Below, piece by piece: positions 49,341 to 60,960 of a stretch of 64,000 nucleotides of DNA. The notes below the pieces were generated by a model, which saw only the letters and a list, made by a program, of their open reading frames with translations, was not told where the DNA came from and ran no database searches. Position 1 is the stretch's first letter. Every line of letters starts with the position of its first letter. The DNA lies in NCBI RefSeq assembly GCF_021018805.1, contig NC_086247.1, forward strand, positions 138,611,602 to 138,675,601. Reading direction: 5' to 3'. A program made the position numbers and the translations under genes. The DNA is from Prinia subflava (lineage: Eukaryota > Chordata > Aves > Passeriformes > Cisticolidae).

Positions 49341-52300
49341 TTTAGCATTTCATAAAAGCAAAAGATCTAAAGGCAGGAGAAATGGACAACAGTTTTTACA
49401 AGATATCAGATAAACATCCAGTAACAGAGAATGAAACTCAGCTCTTACAAAGCAGAACAGCTCAGTGTGATCTGTTTTAACTACAACCAGGTGATTGGAG
49501 CCAGCCTGCCTGCAGAAAAGCAAACCTCGCTTCCTTTGCCTCGTTAGTCTGTTTTCTGTGGCGTGATGTCACGGCCAGGAGGTGCTTTGTACTCACCAAT
49601 GCAGGGCTGACAAGGAGTGGTGTAACATAAAAGAGAAAAAAACATGAGAGCAAAAACACTCCCTTGTTCCCTTGCTTGTAGATACTACTTGGGCTGCTGC
49701 TCAGCAGGCATCAGTAGCTCAGACTCTGACCCTGAGAAACAATCACTGACTGTGTGCCTTTCTTCAGAGCACAAAGCTTGAATAGCCAAAGTTTCTCAAG
49801 AAATAAAAAGTTCTGGTAAATAGCTGTATAAAGTACATTTTTCTGAGATTGACAATGCAAATTATTTCAATGTTGTCAAAATGAAAACCTGTGTTTGGTT
49901 TGTCTCCTTGTAGAGTTGCTGTTGCTGTTTGGAGCTACCATTCAGGTTCCTCACGTCCTCAGCTCCCACCTGAGAGCCAGACTCCTCACCAGGGTGCACA
50001 TCAGCACGTGAGCCATGACCAAACAGCTCCCAGAGAGCTCCCCTTGGATGGGCTACAAGAGCTTTGGAAGAGATCTTCAGAAGTGGCTTCATCCACCTCA
50101 GCATTTAGCAGGCTCAAGGCACACATCCCACTGCAGGTTCCACATGCTGAAAAGTCTTGTTCTTCAGGAAATGAAATGGTTTATGTTATATCCCTCCCAA
50201 ATTCCAAGTGCTCACAGAACCACCTTTTTGGCCCTAAGATCTAGGATGCTGTAACTGGGCACAGTGCCTGCCTCTCAAGAAGAGGTAGCTGGGAGAGCAT
50301 GAGGCAAACAATGAGGTCATTAGTGTCAATCTTACACTTTTTCATGTTAATTACAGTGTCCATTTAGGTAGAGTTAAACATTCAGAGTGGGGTTCAGCTC
50401 ACTTTAAGTAGGTACTTCTTGTCTGTCAGCTGTAGGATGCACAGAGCTCCTTGTAGTCAATTTGGTGCATCAACACAGGCACCCAGAGACAGTGGAGACA
50501 GGGAGGTTTCCTGATGTGGTTTCCCGATGTGGTTTCCCAGTGTGGTGTCCGGGTGCAGGTCTTTTTGCATGGTCCCCACTGGTCCTGCATGGTACTACCC
50601 AGACAGTGCAGACACCTCAATACCCTCCATCATCTCTGATGGCACTAGCTGGTCATATTTAGGCAACTGACCCAAACTGTCTTGGCCACATTGGCTGATT
50701 CTCCTCTGCCTGTAATAAGAGTTTAGATATCTAGTGCTCAGACATCTACATTTAACTGCCTGCATGTGAATGGCTAAATCCTACCATGAACTCTAGGGTC
50801 ACTCTATCAGGAAAAATACAGTCAGTAGGACAAATTTGCATGAAGAACACTTGCAAATTCAAGAGTGAATGTTCTTACCCCAGACAAAGAGCTGCTCCTG
50901 GGTATTGCTTGGATTTTGTCCCCCAAATGACCTCGGATTCTGCTGTGGGTTTTTGCCTACAAGTTATAGAGAAGAGGGTTTTAGTAAGGGTTTGAACCTC
51001 ATGGTGCTCTGACTGGCTTAATCAGTTCCCTGTTCAGCATACCATGTCCTTCAAAACAACCATGCAGGGTTGTGAGAGGTGTACATCTGGCATGAAATTA
51101 ATTGAATCTGAGGCCAAGCTCTCCAAAAGTAGGTAGTTCCCTCCAAACATACCTTTGAGTCTTCATCATTCTTACCATAATTTCTGAAGTTTGGACTTCT
51201 CAAAATTTGCCATGACTAACTTACATTTACACTAATAAGTGCATAAGTCAAGAAATTGCAATTTTCTCCTCCATGACAGATTGAGGATGTAAAGCAGTGA
51301 ATGAGCTGCTAACATCTCATTACATGCAACGATGTCATTATGTGGAAAAAAAAGCACAACAGGAATGCCTGAAGCAAGATTTTTAGTCACTGAGATCCAA
51401 GGACTTGGTCTCAACTACTGACTCAAATTGAAACATTCAGGATGAAATTCAGTGCCTTAATACCAGCAACTCTGACACTACTACGCTGTATGGGCTTGTC
51501 ATTCTCTGTGTTTCTTTAATGTACTTAAACCCTGCTGAGGTAATGGGAGGGGCATGGCTGGGAACTTCAGAGCTGTTTTAATTCAGTTGTAACCTTGGCA
51601 AACTTTTACATTTTAACAGATCCTCCAGTAACATGCTCCAAAACCCCATAGGAGACTGCTAAACTTTGTAGGGCCTGCCTTAGATGAAAATATACTCGGA
51701 CAGTAGTTAATGGAACGGTTTGTTCTTTTTTGGAATCACACACACTCTGGCACACACTGGAGTTCTTCCCTGATAAAGCTACAATACTGTAAATTCTGCA
51801 AACCCTGGACAGCAAGGAAGAAGTCTGAGCACACTCAGACACCACATAGCCTCAGCTGGTGTGTGCTTGCTTCAGCTCCATTGCAGGGAAAGATCTGGAG
51901 AGCAGGGATTAGATGGAACCAAGGCTGGCTGTATTCTGAGTAAATAGTGCAAGGATGAGCCCAGCTCCACACAGCCAACTGCCCTGGCTGCTGGAACATT
52001 TGTCATCCTTCTTTTGTTTCATCTGTGTTCTCTTGAGGCTTTATGTGAGGCAAAGATGTGGATGTCTGGGTCTCTCATGGGACCTTCTGGGGCAGCTCAG
52101 GTGAATAAAATTCCTAAACCAGTTAATATCCCACAGGGTGAAACACAATCCTCTCCTGCTGTAAACTACTCTGTATCCTTAGATTGTCCCACTTTCTCCT
52201 GGGAGGAAGAGCTACTGTAGTCCTCGGGACTGAGGCCAGAACTCTCAAGTTGTTCCAGCAGTGAGAGAGAGAAAACTGAGCCACTGCCTAAACACAATAA

Positions 52301-53433
52301 AACACAGCACCAAGGAACAGGAATAGATTTGCTGCAATACAATCCCTTTGGTGGGAACATCTTGGGATACTGCCTCCATGGTAGCGGGGATCTTCACAGC
52401 TGCAGGGCTGGACTTTTGCTTCTTCTCAGGGAAGCTTCTCTGGGTGTTTGTTGCTGGTCCTGAAGGGTGGCCAGACCCTATGTGGACAGCAAGGACTGCC
52501 ACCACATCCAACAGCCTCCTGGGTCCTTTGCAGTTGAGCAGAAGAGAAATATTTACTGCTCTTTGTCACAAAGGATTCAGGCAGGGAATGACATGGAGAA
52601 TATACAGACCCTCTGTGCTTCTGTTTGGGCAGGGGACCTACAGATAGGGTATGAGTGCTGTTTATGGAGTGACTGACAGACACAAGGCACTCTAATTTTG
52701 GAAGGAGCTGCCTTTCCCTTGCAGTCTTGCATGGCCAGGGGTTCTGGACTCTGCTTACACAGCAGCCACGATCTGGGATGGGATATGGAGGCATGTATCC
52801 CAGGGCACCAAGCCTTGTCCCACAGGAGAGAGAGCTCTGCAGCTGGAGTGGTACCACCACAGCTATGGCAGCTGCTTTCCTCATCTCATCACGCACTATT
52901 CACAGAAATACAAAAGCCCAGAAATGGTTAAAATAGAGAAACATTTCTCACCACTATGACACATTTTTGGCAACAGGAGACAGGCAAATAACAGGCAAAT
53001 CTTCAGCACTTTCCCCCTTTACCTTTCCTTCACGCATATGCAAGATTTATTGTTATGAAGAGAGAAATCAATGAGATGTCTCTCTGCCACAGGAAGAACA
53101 TGTATGAATTCAAGTCTAAATTCACAGAGTAATCAGAATTATTTTTCAGAACAGTATCTTGTTACTGGCTAAAACAAACAGTGGAGTTACCACCAGGGGA
53201 ACATCAAGATCCCAGGAGGGCAGATCATGAAAAATTAAATAGTTATCTGGGGGAAGAAAAAAAGAAGGAAAAAACCTCTTGCTACAGAAATTTGCCTCAG
53301 ATGAGAATTAAAAAGAGTGAAGCAAAAGAAGGTGGATTACTCTCCCAATTCAGCAATTAATGCCAGGAGGAGAAGGGGAAGAAGACTTGCTGTGCTGTCC
53401 ATGGGCGCATTGATGGTGGCCATGGGGTGGGAG
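49341..53433. other. Unique DNA, no gene recognised
   Basis: Unique sequence with a small tandem repeat of three 13-bp units (GATGTGGTTTCCC-like) at 50511-50549. Overlapping open frames at 52245-52936 on both strands (up to 156 codons minus) have no family signature. Confidence 0.5.
50511..50549. repeat. 13-bp tandem repeat, three units
   Basis: Units CTGATGTGGTTTC, CCGATGTGGTTTC and CCAGTGTGGTGTC follow each other without gaps, showing rising divergence from left to right. Confidence 0.8.
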
Positions 53434-53460
53434 CTGTCCCTGTCCCTGTCCCTGTCCCTG
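53434..53460. repeat. (CTGTCC)n hexamer repeat
   Basis: Four and a half perfect CTGTCC units. It is a simple microsatellite within a GC-rich patch. Confidence 0.9.
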
Positions 53461-54051
53461 CACTTTTGAACCGAGCCATTGAGTCAGGCCCTGCAGACCC
53501 ACGGGAAGATGGGAACAGGATGACTGGACCTTTGATGTTGCCAGGGTGTAATAGCGAGAGGAGGCGAGAGTGCCCGAGCTCACAGTAACCCACTGTCTCT
53601 CATCAGCAGCAGCACATTAATTTGCCAAGTGAAGATCATGTGGGAGAGGCAGGGAAGCGGCTTGTCAGGAAAAAAGCAACAGGGAGGGGGCCTGGGGAGA
53701 GGAGGGGGCCAGGGGCTGGGGGAGAGGGGGGGGTTGAAGGGGACTTTGGAGAAAATTGCTGAAAATTACAGTATTCAGCTTTTGGTGACAGTATATCAAA
53801 GCCCAGCTTCTGCCTTTATGATATTTAAATCCCTGCCGCTTCCCCAGAAAAACAGCACCGGCACAATAGAAACATTATGTGCTGGGTGGGGAGGGGCAGC
53901 GCCACTGAAACGGGACTCGCTTCGCGTTGGGGTGCGGAGTGGGGCTTGGAGGGCAGGATGGCTCCATGGCACGGATGAACAAAGTGTCTGTCTGCAGAGA
54001 CAACATCCTCAGGAGGCACTCTGAATTCAGCTCCTGTTACACGGCTTGAGG
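53461..54051. other. GC-rich, locally CpG-rich patch
   Basis: G-rich sequence at 53670-53740 (runs such as GGGGGGG near 53727) is followed by AT-rich DNA and then a dense CpG cluster: six CpGs between 53900 and 53936. A 131-codon plus-strand frame (53629-54024) crosses it without a domain. It could be a small unmethylated island or promoter-like element, but no transcription start signal or exon is evident. Confidence 0.4.
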
Positions 54052-54192
54052 CACACACACGCTCTCACACACACACTCACACTCACACGCTCACACACAG
54101 TCACACACACTCTCACACACTCACACACACCCACTCTCACACTCACTCACAAATTCACACACACACACACTCACACATACACACTCACACAG
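54052..54192. repeat. (CA)n/(ACTC)n degenerate microsatellite, left part
   Basis: About 140 bp of CACACA, ACTCAC and CTCACA units. It stops abruptly at the solo LTR (54193) and resumes after it (54924), so the two parts were one array before the LTR inserted. Confidence 0.9.
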
Positions 54193-54923
54193 TGTCTTGG
54201 GTTATGTAACCAAAAAAAAATGTGTATTCTATTTCATCTGTTGAAAGCAGTTGGGGAGACATTTTTCTTTATCTCTTGTAACTCCAGGGGGGAAGAGGGC
54301 AGATGCCCTCTGATAATAGGCCAGCTGTTAAAACCAGGTGGGGCAGTGTTTCTTATCCCTTTCACCACTGTCCACCCTCTAGGGGATATCTTCTGTTAAT
54401 GGGCCATTAAGGCTCACCAGTGACATGACACATTACACCATCCCACTGGGAGATGCTCCACCCAGTGGGGAGGAGCCAACCATTCCTACCAAGATCAAAA
54501 CTGAGATGTAGGAACACCAAAGAGCCTGTTTACCACTGGATTCCCAGAGGAAGACTGGACCCATCTCACCATCACTGGAACCTTTTCTACAGGATCATCT
54601 CTACTCCACAGAACAACATCTGTTACTCCAGGAGGATTGATTTGGACTGCTTCCAACACCCTGACCAACAGGGTGCCAGGTCATGTTTCCGACTCTGTCA
54701 GGGTTTTCTAGGACTTCTGTCTGTTTGCTTGTTTGTTTTTTGTACTACTGTAGTTGTATTTTTAATATTCCTAGTAAAGAACTGTTATTCCTATTTCCAT
54801 ATTTTAGCCTGAAAGCCCCTAATTTCAAAATCATAATAGTTTGGAGGGAGGGGGTTTACATTCTCCATTCCAAGGGGAGCTCCAACTTTCCCTGACAGAT
54901 ACTTGTCCTTCCAAACCAAGACA
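54193..54923 (+). mobile_element. Solo LTR of an endogenous retrovirus
   Basis: The 731-bp element begins TGTCTTGG and ends CCAAGACA, a perfect 8-bp terminal inverted repeat with the TG...CA ends of retroviral LTRs. The T-rich stretch and an AGTAAA polyadenylation-type hexamer near 54774, followed by TTATTCCTATTTCC and a GGAGGGAGGGGG run, resemble the 3' part of songbird ERV LTRs as I remember them and suggest plus orientation. An internal hairpin, CCCACTGGG to CCCAGTGGG, lies at 54442-54469. No internal retroviral genes flank it, so the provirus was reduced to one LTR by recombination. A 119-codon frame (54453-54812) inside is chance. The target duplication cannot be read cleanly because the insertion site is a CA array. 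Confidence 0.85.
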
Positions 54924-54973
54924 CTCACACACAGACAAACAGACACACACACTCACACTCACACACACTCACA
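54924..54973. repeat. (CA)n/(ACTC)n degenerate microsatellite, right part
   Basis: CTCACACACAG and ACTCACACTCAC-type units match the composition of the array left of the LTR, giving the continuation of the interrupted microsatellite. Confidence 0.9.
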
Positions 54974-57900
54974 TGCTATCCCCTCCCCTCCCAAGGGAAA
55001 CATCTCAGACACTGCACAGGGCAGGAGCACTGGAGATGCAGCAGCATTAACTGACACCTCAATAAGAGGATTAAAACTCTGTAAAGCCAGGGATTTACGC
55101 CTTCTTCTTGTTAAAAAAATGTTGCTCTCCCACATGGGATTGGCACCCTCTTCACGGGCTGTACCAAGTGTACCTCCAAAATTATTATCTTCTTCAGCCA
55201 GTGGCTCCCAAGGGCCAGAAGGGAACAAGAGAGGACACAAATCCCTGGACATTGGTTGTGAGGGTGGAGGTGGAGTGCATGGTAGAGATCCCCACCATGC
55301 CAGAAGGAGTTGAGCTGCAGAAGGAGAGGGAAACTCCAGAGTGCAGCTGGGGGAGTGCAGAGCCCCAAGAATGGATTTGTGCCCCCACAGGGAGCTGGCA
55401 CGGCAGCCCCCGAGCAGGTTTCACATACACCCCCTGTTCACGGCTGGGAACCAGCTGACAGGAAGAAGCAGTGTCAGAACTTGCTGGAATCAAGTCACAG
55501 GCAAGTCCCATGGAAACCCTGAGCCAAGTGGCTGGCCAGAGGTGTGTCTCGGAGCAGCAGAGCCAAGGGGCCGAGGTGAAGGCAGTCCCTCCTGGCACAG
55601 GTTTGACATCAGGCTGGAGCTGCCTGCACTGCCCACGTGTAATTCTACCCACAGGGATGGAACAAGTTAGCAAATGTGAGCTGGTAAATAAGCTATCCTT
55701 AAAGAACCATGCAAACCTCAGCACAGCTCTGCAAGAGTCCTGTGAGGGAGGCAGCTATCTCCGCTTTCCAGACAACTGGAAGAGGCTGGAGTGCTCTCAT
55801 GGCTGTCCTCAGGAGAGCTTATACACACTGAGGAGATCTCTGCCAGGGGCACGGCTCACTTGGGATTTGCTGCCAAGCCCCAGCCCAGGGCTCAGGCCAT
55901 GAAACCATCTACTATCTTTAAGGTACCATTTGCCGAGAAACAGCATCAAAGGCCTTTGTGTTCATATACCTAAACTGGCTCTTTGTGAGAAGGACAACGG
56001 CATTTGAGCCTTGTGCAGACAGATTTGCTTTGCCACCTCCCTCCTGCCCCTGTGCTCCCAGGTTAGAAACACCATTCATTCCCAGGATATGTATGGAGGA
56101 GCAGAGGATATTAAGGAATTAGGCTGGAAGCCAAAAGCACTGCCCACTCTGTGCGCAAATCCTGCAGCAGCCTCCTGAGGGAAATGAAAGTTTCTTTCAT
56201 TAGGAAAGACACTGAGGTTACACCAGAGGTACATTTGGCCCCAGGATCAAAGGCCAGGCATGTATTTTAACACTTCATTGTGTTTTACAGGTACAGCTAC
56301 AAGTCATAGAGACAGAGAAAGGTGTGTCTTGTCCCCTCCGAGTTTCATGACAGGTTAACCCCTCCTGTCACTTGAAGGGGGACAAACACACCCCAGTGCT
56401 CCTGACACAAAAGTTGTGAGGAAGCTCAACATCAAAACCCTGCTCAAAGCATAACTTTGCCAAGCAGGCACAGCATAAATTCTTCAGTCCTTCAGCCAAA
56501 GGAATCCAAAGGGGGATAAAATGACAGAGAAGTCTCCCAACGGGAAGGGCAGTGCCCAACTGCTGGCTTGAGGAACCATTAAGAAATACAAAAGTATCCT
56601 TCCCCCAGTGCATTTCATCATCCCCATGTATTTAAATGAAGCCATATTTCTATGAATGTTTGCCTTGGAAAAATAATCTTTTTTTTTCCTCTGGATTGTC
56701 TGTGAAAACAGCAGAAGGCAGCCAATCTGGCTCCATTTCCAGTCACTTGAAGGGATGGCAAGTCCTCTTCAAGACTACCAAGAAGGTATTTCCAGGAGAT
56801 GTTTGTGACAGCCCAGCTGATGATCCATGGCTGGCACACTGCCCTGTAAGGCTTACAGTGCAGGGAGGCTTCAGCTTGGGGGCCTTACTTGGAATATATT
56901 TTGGAAAGAGCATGTCTGAAGCTGGAGATGCTCATTCAGGACCAATAGGTATCTGGGGCATATCTAGAAATCTTATTGGAGAAAGATTTGTGTCTAACAG
57001 CACTGCTTGTTCTCTTAAGAACAATAAAACAAAACAGGAAGAGCAAATCTGATGCTCATGAGGAAAGGGCAGAGAAGGAACATTTCTTCTGCACTGGCTT
57101 GGTGCAGCAGCCCATCTTCTGTGGTGAGATCTCTTCCCTGCTCTCCTGAAGGACCCGGTACCCACAGAGTGTCCAGGGAACAGGGTGAGAACAGAACCAG
57201 CAAAGACAGATGGATGGAGATTCTGAACACTCCCCTGACATCCAGAAGTCCATAGCAAAGGTGCTTCTGACCATGATACAAGGGGGTTTTTTGTGCCATG
57301 GCTACGTTTTTGTTCTCTTCATTCACATTTCAGAACCCGTGCAATTTTAGCACCCAGAAGTTCCTTCGGCAAGAGGTTTCACAGTTTCACTACACTTTAT
57401 TGTTTGTATGAGATGAGACTGGTGCACAAACAATAACATGCCCTAATATTATCACCAGGACAAAACTAAAGCATCTTTTGCCTTTCCTAGAAGGTCCACT
57501 AAGGTTAAAATTTAAATATCTAACATCACTTGCACTTGAAATTTGACTTCCATATGGCAGGACTTTGTTCTTTAAATTGTTATTGGGATTTTAAAGATCA
57601 AATTTATGGGGAGAGCGCAGAAGGTGGAAGAGGTGTTAAGTTGTGCAGCAATGCGAGTGTGTACAAGGGATTTGTGACTGCATTTGCCTTTGCACTTTTC
57701 ATGTGCTCAAAGGGTAGAGCAGTAAGGGTTGGCCTGCATATCTCTACATCCTGCATGCAGCTAGAAAAGAGAGAAAAAATATTTTTCAAGCATTAATTCC
57801 TCAAATTTTTTTTCTGTGCAGAGGGAGAAGAGCCGATCTTCCACACAGCAGTCATGTCCAATAGCTCACTGACCACATTGGCTGGAATTGTTCTACAAGC

Positions 57901-60779
57901 TCTAAGCATTGTTCTGTGGTTTCTTCTCTTTCCAAGCATCCTTGTTTCACTGATTTCTGGCCAGAAACACAACCTGGAGTGCCCAAGGGCTGTGGCAAAG
58001 CCAGCTGTCATGACATTTCCAACCTAACCAGAAGTGCAGGAAATATCCCAAGAAAGCTTGTTTTTATAGGGTCCCAGAAGGCTTGCACATGTCAGATATG
58101 CTTATCCAGACCAAACCCAGCCTTCCTGAAATTCACCCCTCACTAACATTAATGCTTTTTTCCATGTCAACTTGAGTAGCGTGAGATTTTTGACAGTCAG
58201 GGAGTAGTAAAGATTTGTTTACTGCTGTTTTGGAATGGATGTTGGTTTGTTTATTGCAATTCATGCCAAAGGAATATTTCATAACAAGTAATATATTTCA
58301 TATTATATTCATTCTTTTCATGATTTTCACTTACTGTAGGGTTTTTGTTTGGAAAGCTTGTGTTTTTAGCAATGGCCAAATACATAAAGCAAAAGGAGGT
58401 GATAAAAAAAAGGGGATTTTGTAAGATGTTATCCCTTTCTTCATAATTTCAAAGGTAAAATCTCAGACTGGTGCACAGCAGTTCAAAAACAAGGGAGGGC
58501 TGTAAAACTGTTGCATTTTCAAGTATCAAGGTTTTACAGAAATGGTGACTTAATCTAAAACCTTTTATTAATTCTATCACTTATCCTTGGGTTTTTGGCT
58601 CATCTACCTTAAGTGAAGATTTTAAATCATGTTTCCAGTGCAAATATGCACGGCAAGAAAGCTGAAATGAGTTTTCCATTACCACTTAGCTCTCATCAGG
58701 CTTAAATTTTGCTTCTGCAAGCTTCGATTTTTCAAAGTTGCACCAAAAAATACCTTTAAAGGATTTTCAATGCCTGACATTAATTTCCTTAAATATGTAA
58801 ATATTAACCAAATATTTTTGTAGGGTTGTCTGTTTGGAGGCAGTAGGAGGTTGAATAAGTATTGAGCCCCCAGGTAAGATTCCTTGTCTAATGCAAAATA
58901 AAGCCACATGGGCCCACTGTTAATATGGAAGGCATTTTTTTTTAAATAAGTTTGTTATGCATTCTTTTTAATGTGAAGACTTCTAAAGTCAGCAAAGTTT
59001 GTGTCCTTGGTAAAATACCCAGAACTGGGAGATCTGCTGAGAGCTGCAGAACTCATCTCAGAAATGCAGCTCTCTGTGTCCCATTGTCATTATCTGATTT
59101 AGAATGCAAGATATACCCTGCATTGGAAGATACAATCTACATTTCCCAGTGTGTTAATAACTTGACCCCCTCCAAAGGTCCTGCTGTGTGTATTGAAGCT
59201 GTCTATTAATTCCCTTGTGGACTGCTGGTTTTGGTATTTAATCTCCCGGAAGAATTTAAGAAGGTCAGTCCCCTTCTTTGAGGAATGCCATACAAGTAAT
59301 AAAACAAAGTGCATTTTCCCCTCAAAGAGCTAGAAGTCTGGGAGCTGTGTTGACAAGAGACCTTTGGACTATTTATACTGCTATTAGAAAGAGGGGGAAG
59401 GGCATGGAGATAGTTACTGTAGTTTAATAAGTATGGGAAGATGTTAAATACGCATGGATTTTCAGCCCCACTGTGACATTTGATTTATGTTAAATATAGT
59501 GAAGGGGTCAAGATCTCTTTTCACACCACTGCAATCCTATGGACCCCCTTGGTCTGTGCATGGTGGCTAGAATTCAAATGGTGCTGGATTTCCTGGAGCA
59601 AAGAAGTTTAGGATGTAATGAAATCTCAGCAGAGTTCCCATAGAGGGATCTGCTCACACCGTTTCTGTTTAGGTAGGACATCAGCACAAAGCACCACTAA
59701 GCCCAAAGACCAATCAGAAAAAATCCCTAAAAGGTGCACTTGACAGCACTGGCTCAATCTTAAATCCTAGTTTAAAGCAGACCTTCCCCTGTCTGCAGTG
59801 GACTTCCAAGACAGCAGCATTAGGGTCTCCCCACTGCTGAGAGAAAAAAAACAAAACCCACACCAAAACATTCAAGGATTAGAATTTACCAGGTCATAAT
59901 ACAGAGGTTCCTTGTTTGGAGACTCACTGGGCACTTCGTGCCATTGCCTCAAAACAACCATAGAGATATAGCCAAAATTTCCAAGGGTGATTTCAAAGTA
60001 TGCATCTGTTGCAGTGACCCTGGGCACATGTGAGGCTGCTACGGGGTTCTTGGGCTCGTGCAATGCCCATTCACAACTCATGTCTCACAGACTAGGGCAA
60101 GAGGATTGCTGATGAAATAGATGGTATTGCCCCAGATCTCTGAACAGGTTACTGGACTTTCTAGCTCTCCTTTCCAAGAAAAACAAAGTAAGTATGATAG
60201 CACTGTTTGTTCATGTGTTTGTTGATCCATCTGTCTCTTCAAGCCTGATGGCCAGCTCCTATTATGTTTTGGCAGTAGAAGACACTTCAAGGCATCACAT
60301 TCCTGCAGGCTGATTTAAATGCGTGTGGTACAGAGAGCCTAGAAATGCCTCCACAAAATAAAAACTGCTACATAACCTCAACCTATTGAACTCCAGGAAA
60401 TGCACGAGGAAAGGACACCAAAACTGAGACTTTGGTTGCTTCAGTGGCTTGTGAAGCTACTCCCCATGAAAGCTCTGGAAGCCAGGGAGTGCAGTAGTGA
60501 GCAGCCTTCTGAAAGTACTCTGCAAATTCTCCCAAATAAGGTATAATGGAATTTTCCCAATAATCTGGGAAGAAAACACCTTTTCAGCCCAGCTGAAATG
60601 GGAGATGAAAGTTAAGGCTGCGAATACAAATCCTTCGCAGTAGGTCCAACTGCAGTGGCGCGGGCTGTGCGCCCCAGGGCTGCAGGACAATGTCCCCCTG
60701 CAGCTCAGCAGAGCAGCATCCTCCCCCTCCGTGCCCTCAGACACGCTGGGAGCTGTCTCTGCACGGCACCTTCGCAGCC
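54974..60779. other. Unique DNA, no gene recognised
   Basis: GC-richer sequence at 55130-55900 carries frames up to 176 codons (55194-55724 minus) and 143 codons (55471-55902 plus) over the same DNA, with no domain on either. 56600-60650 is mostly AT-rich with small A/C-rich sequence near 59847-59870. 60640-60780 is GC-rich. No mobile element was recognised. Confidence 0.5.
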
Positions 60780-60960
60780 CAGGTGTGGGCAGATAATGGC
60801 TCCGACTTCCCTTTTACTGCTGCTCTTATTTTATCTGCACTGAGATACCATCAGTGACAAGGCAAGTGTGGGGAGATTTCTTTGACAGTCCTCTCATGAC
60901 ATCTGATTACAAACGGCCTGGGCTTATCCAACGCCTCCCCTGGCTGATAACTTCAAAGGG
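60780..60960. promoter_or_regulatory. Candidate enhancer-like cluster of GATA motifs
   Basis: Three WGATAA-type matches lie within 160 bp: AGATAA at 60791-60796, TTATCT (reverse) at 60831-60836 and TGATAA at 60945-60950. A related CTTATCC lies at 60923-60929. The cluster borders a GC-rich patch with several CpGs (60650-60780). GATA-factor regulation is a possible reading, but such short motifs are common by chance. Confidence 0.25.

Noticed and set aside
54046..54399. Thr/His-rich frame
   Set aside because: It is a translation of the CA/CT microsatellite running into the LTR.
54453..54812. 119-codon frame inside the LTR
   Set aside because: It lies within a non-coding solo LTR and shows no retroviral protein similarity that I recognise.
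55194..55902. Opposed frames of 176 codons (minus) and 143 codons (plus)
   Set aside because: Both strands are equally open in the same GC-rich DNA and neither resembles a known protein.
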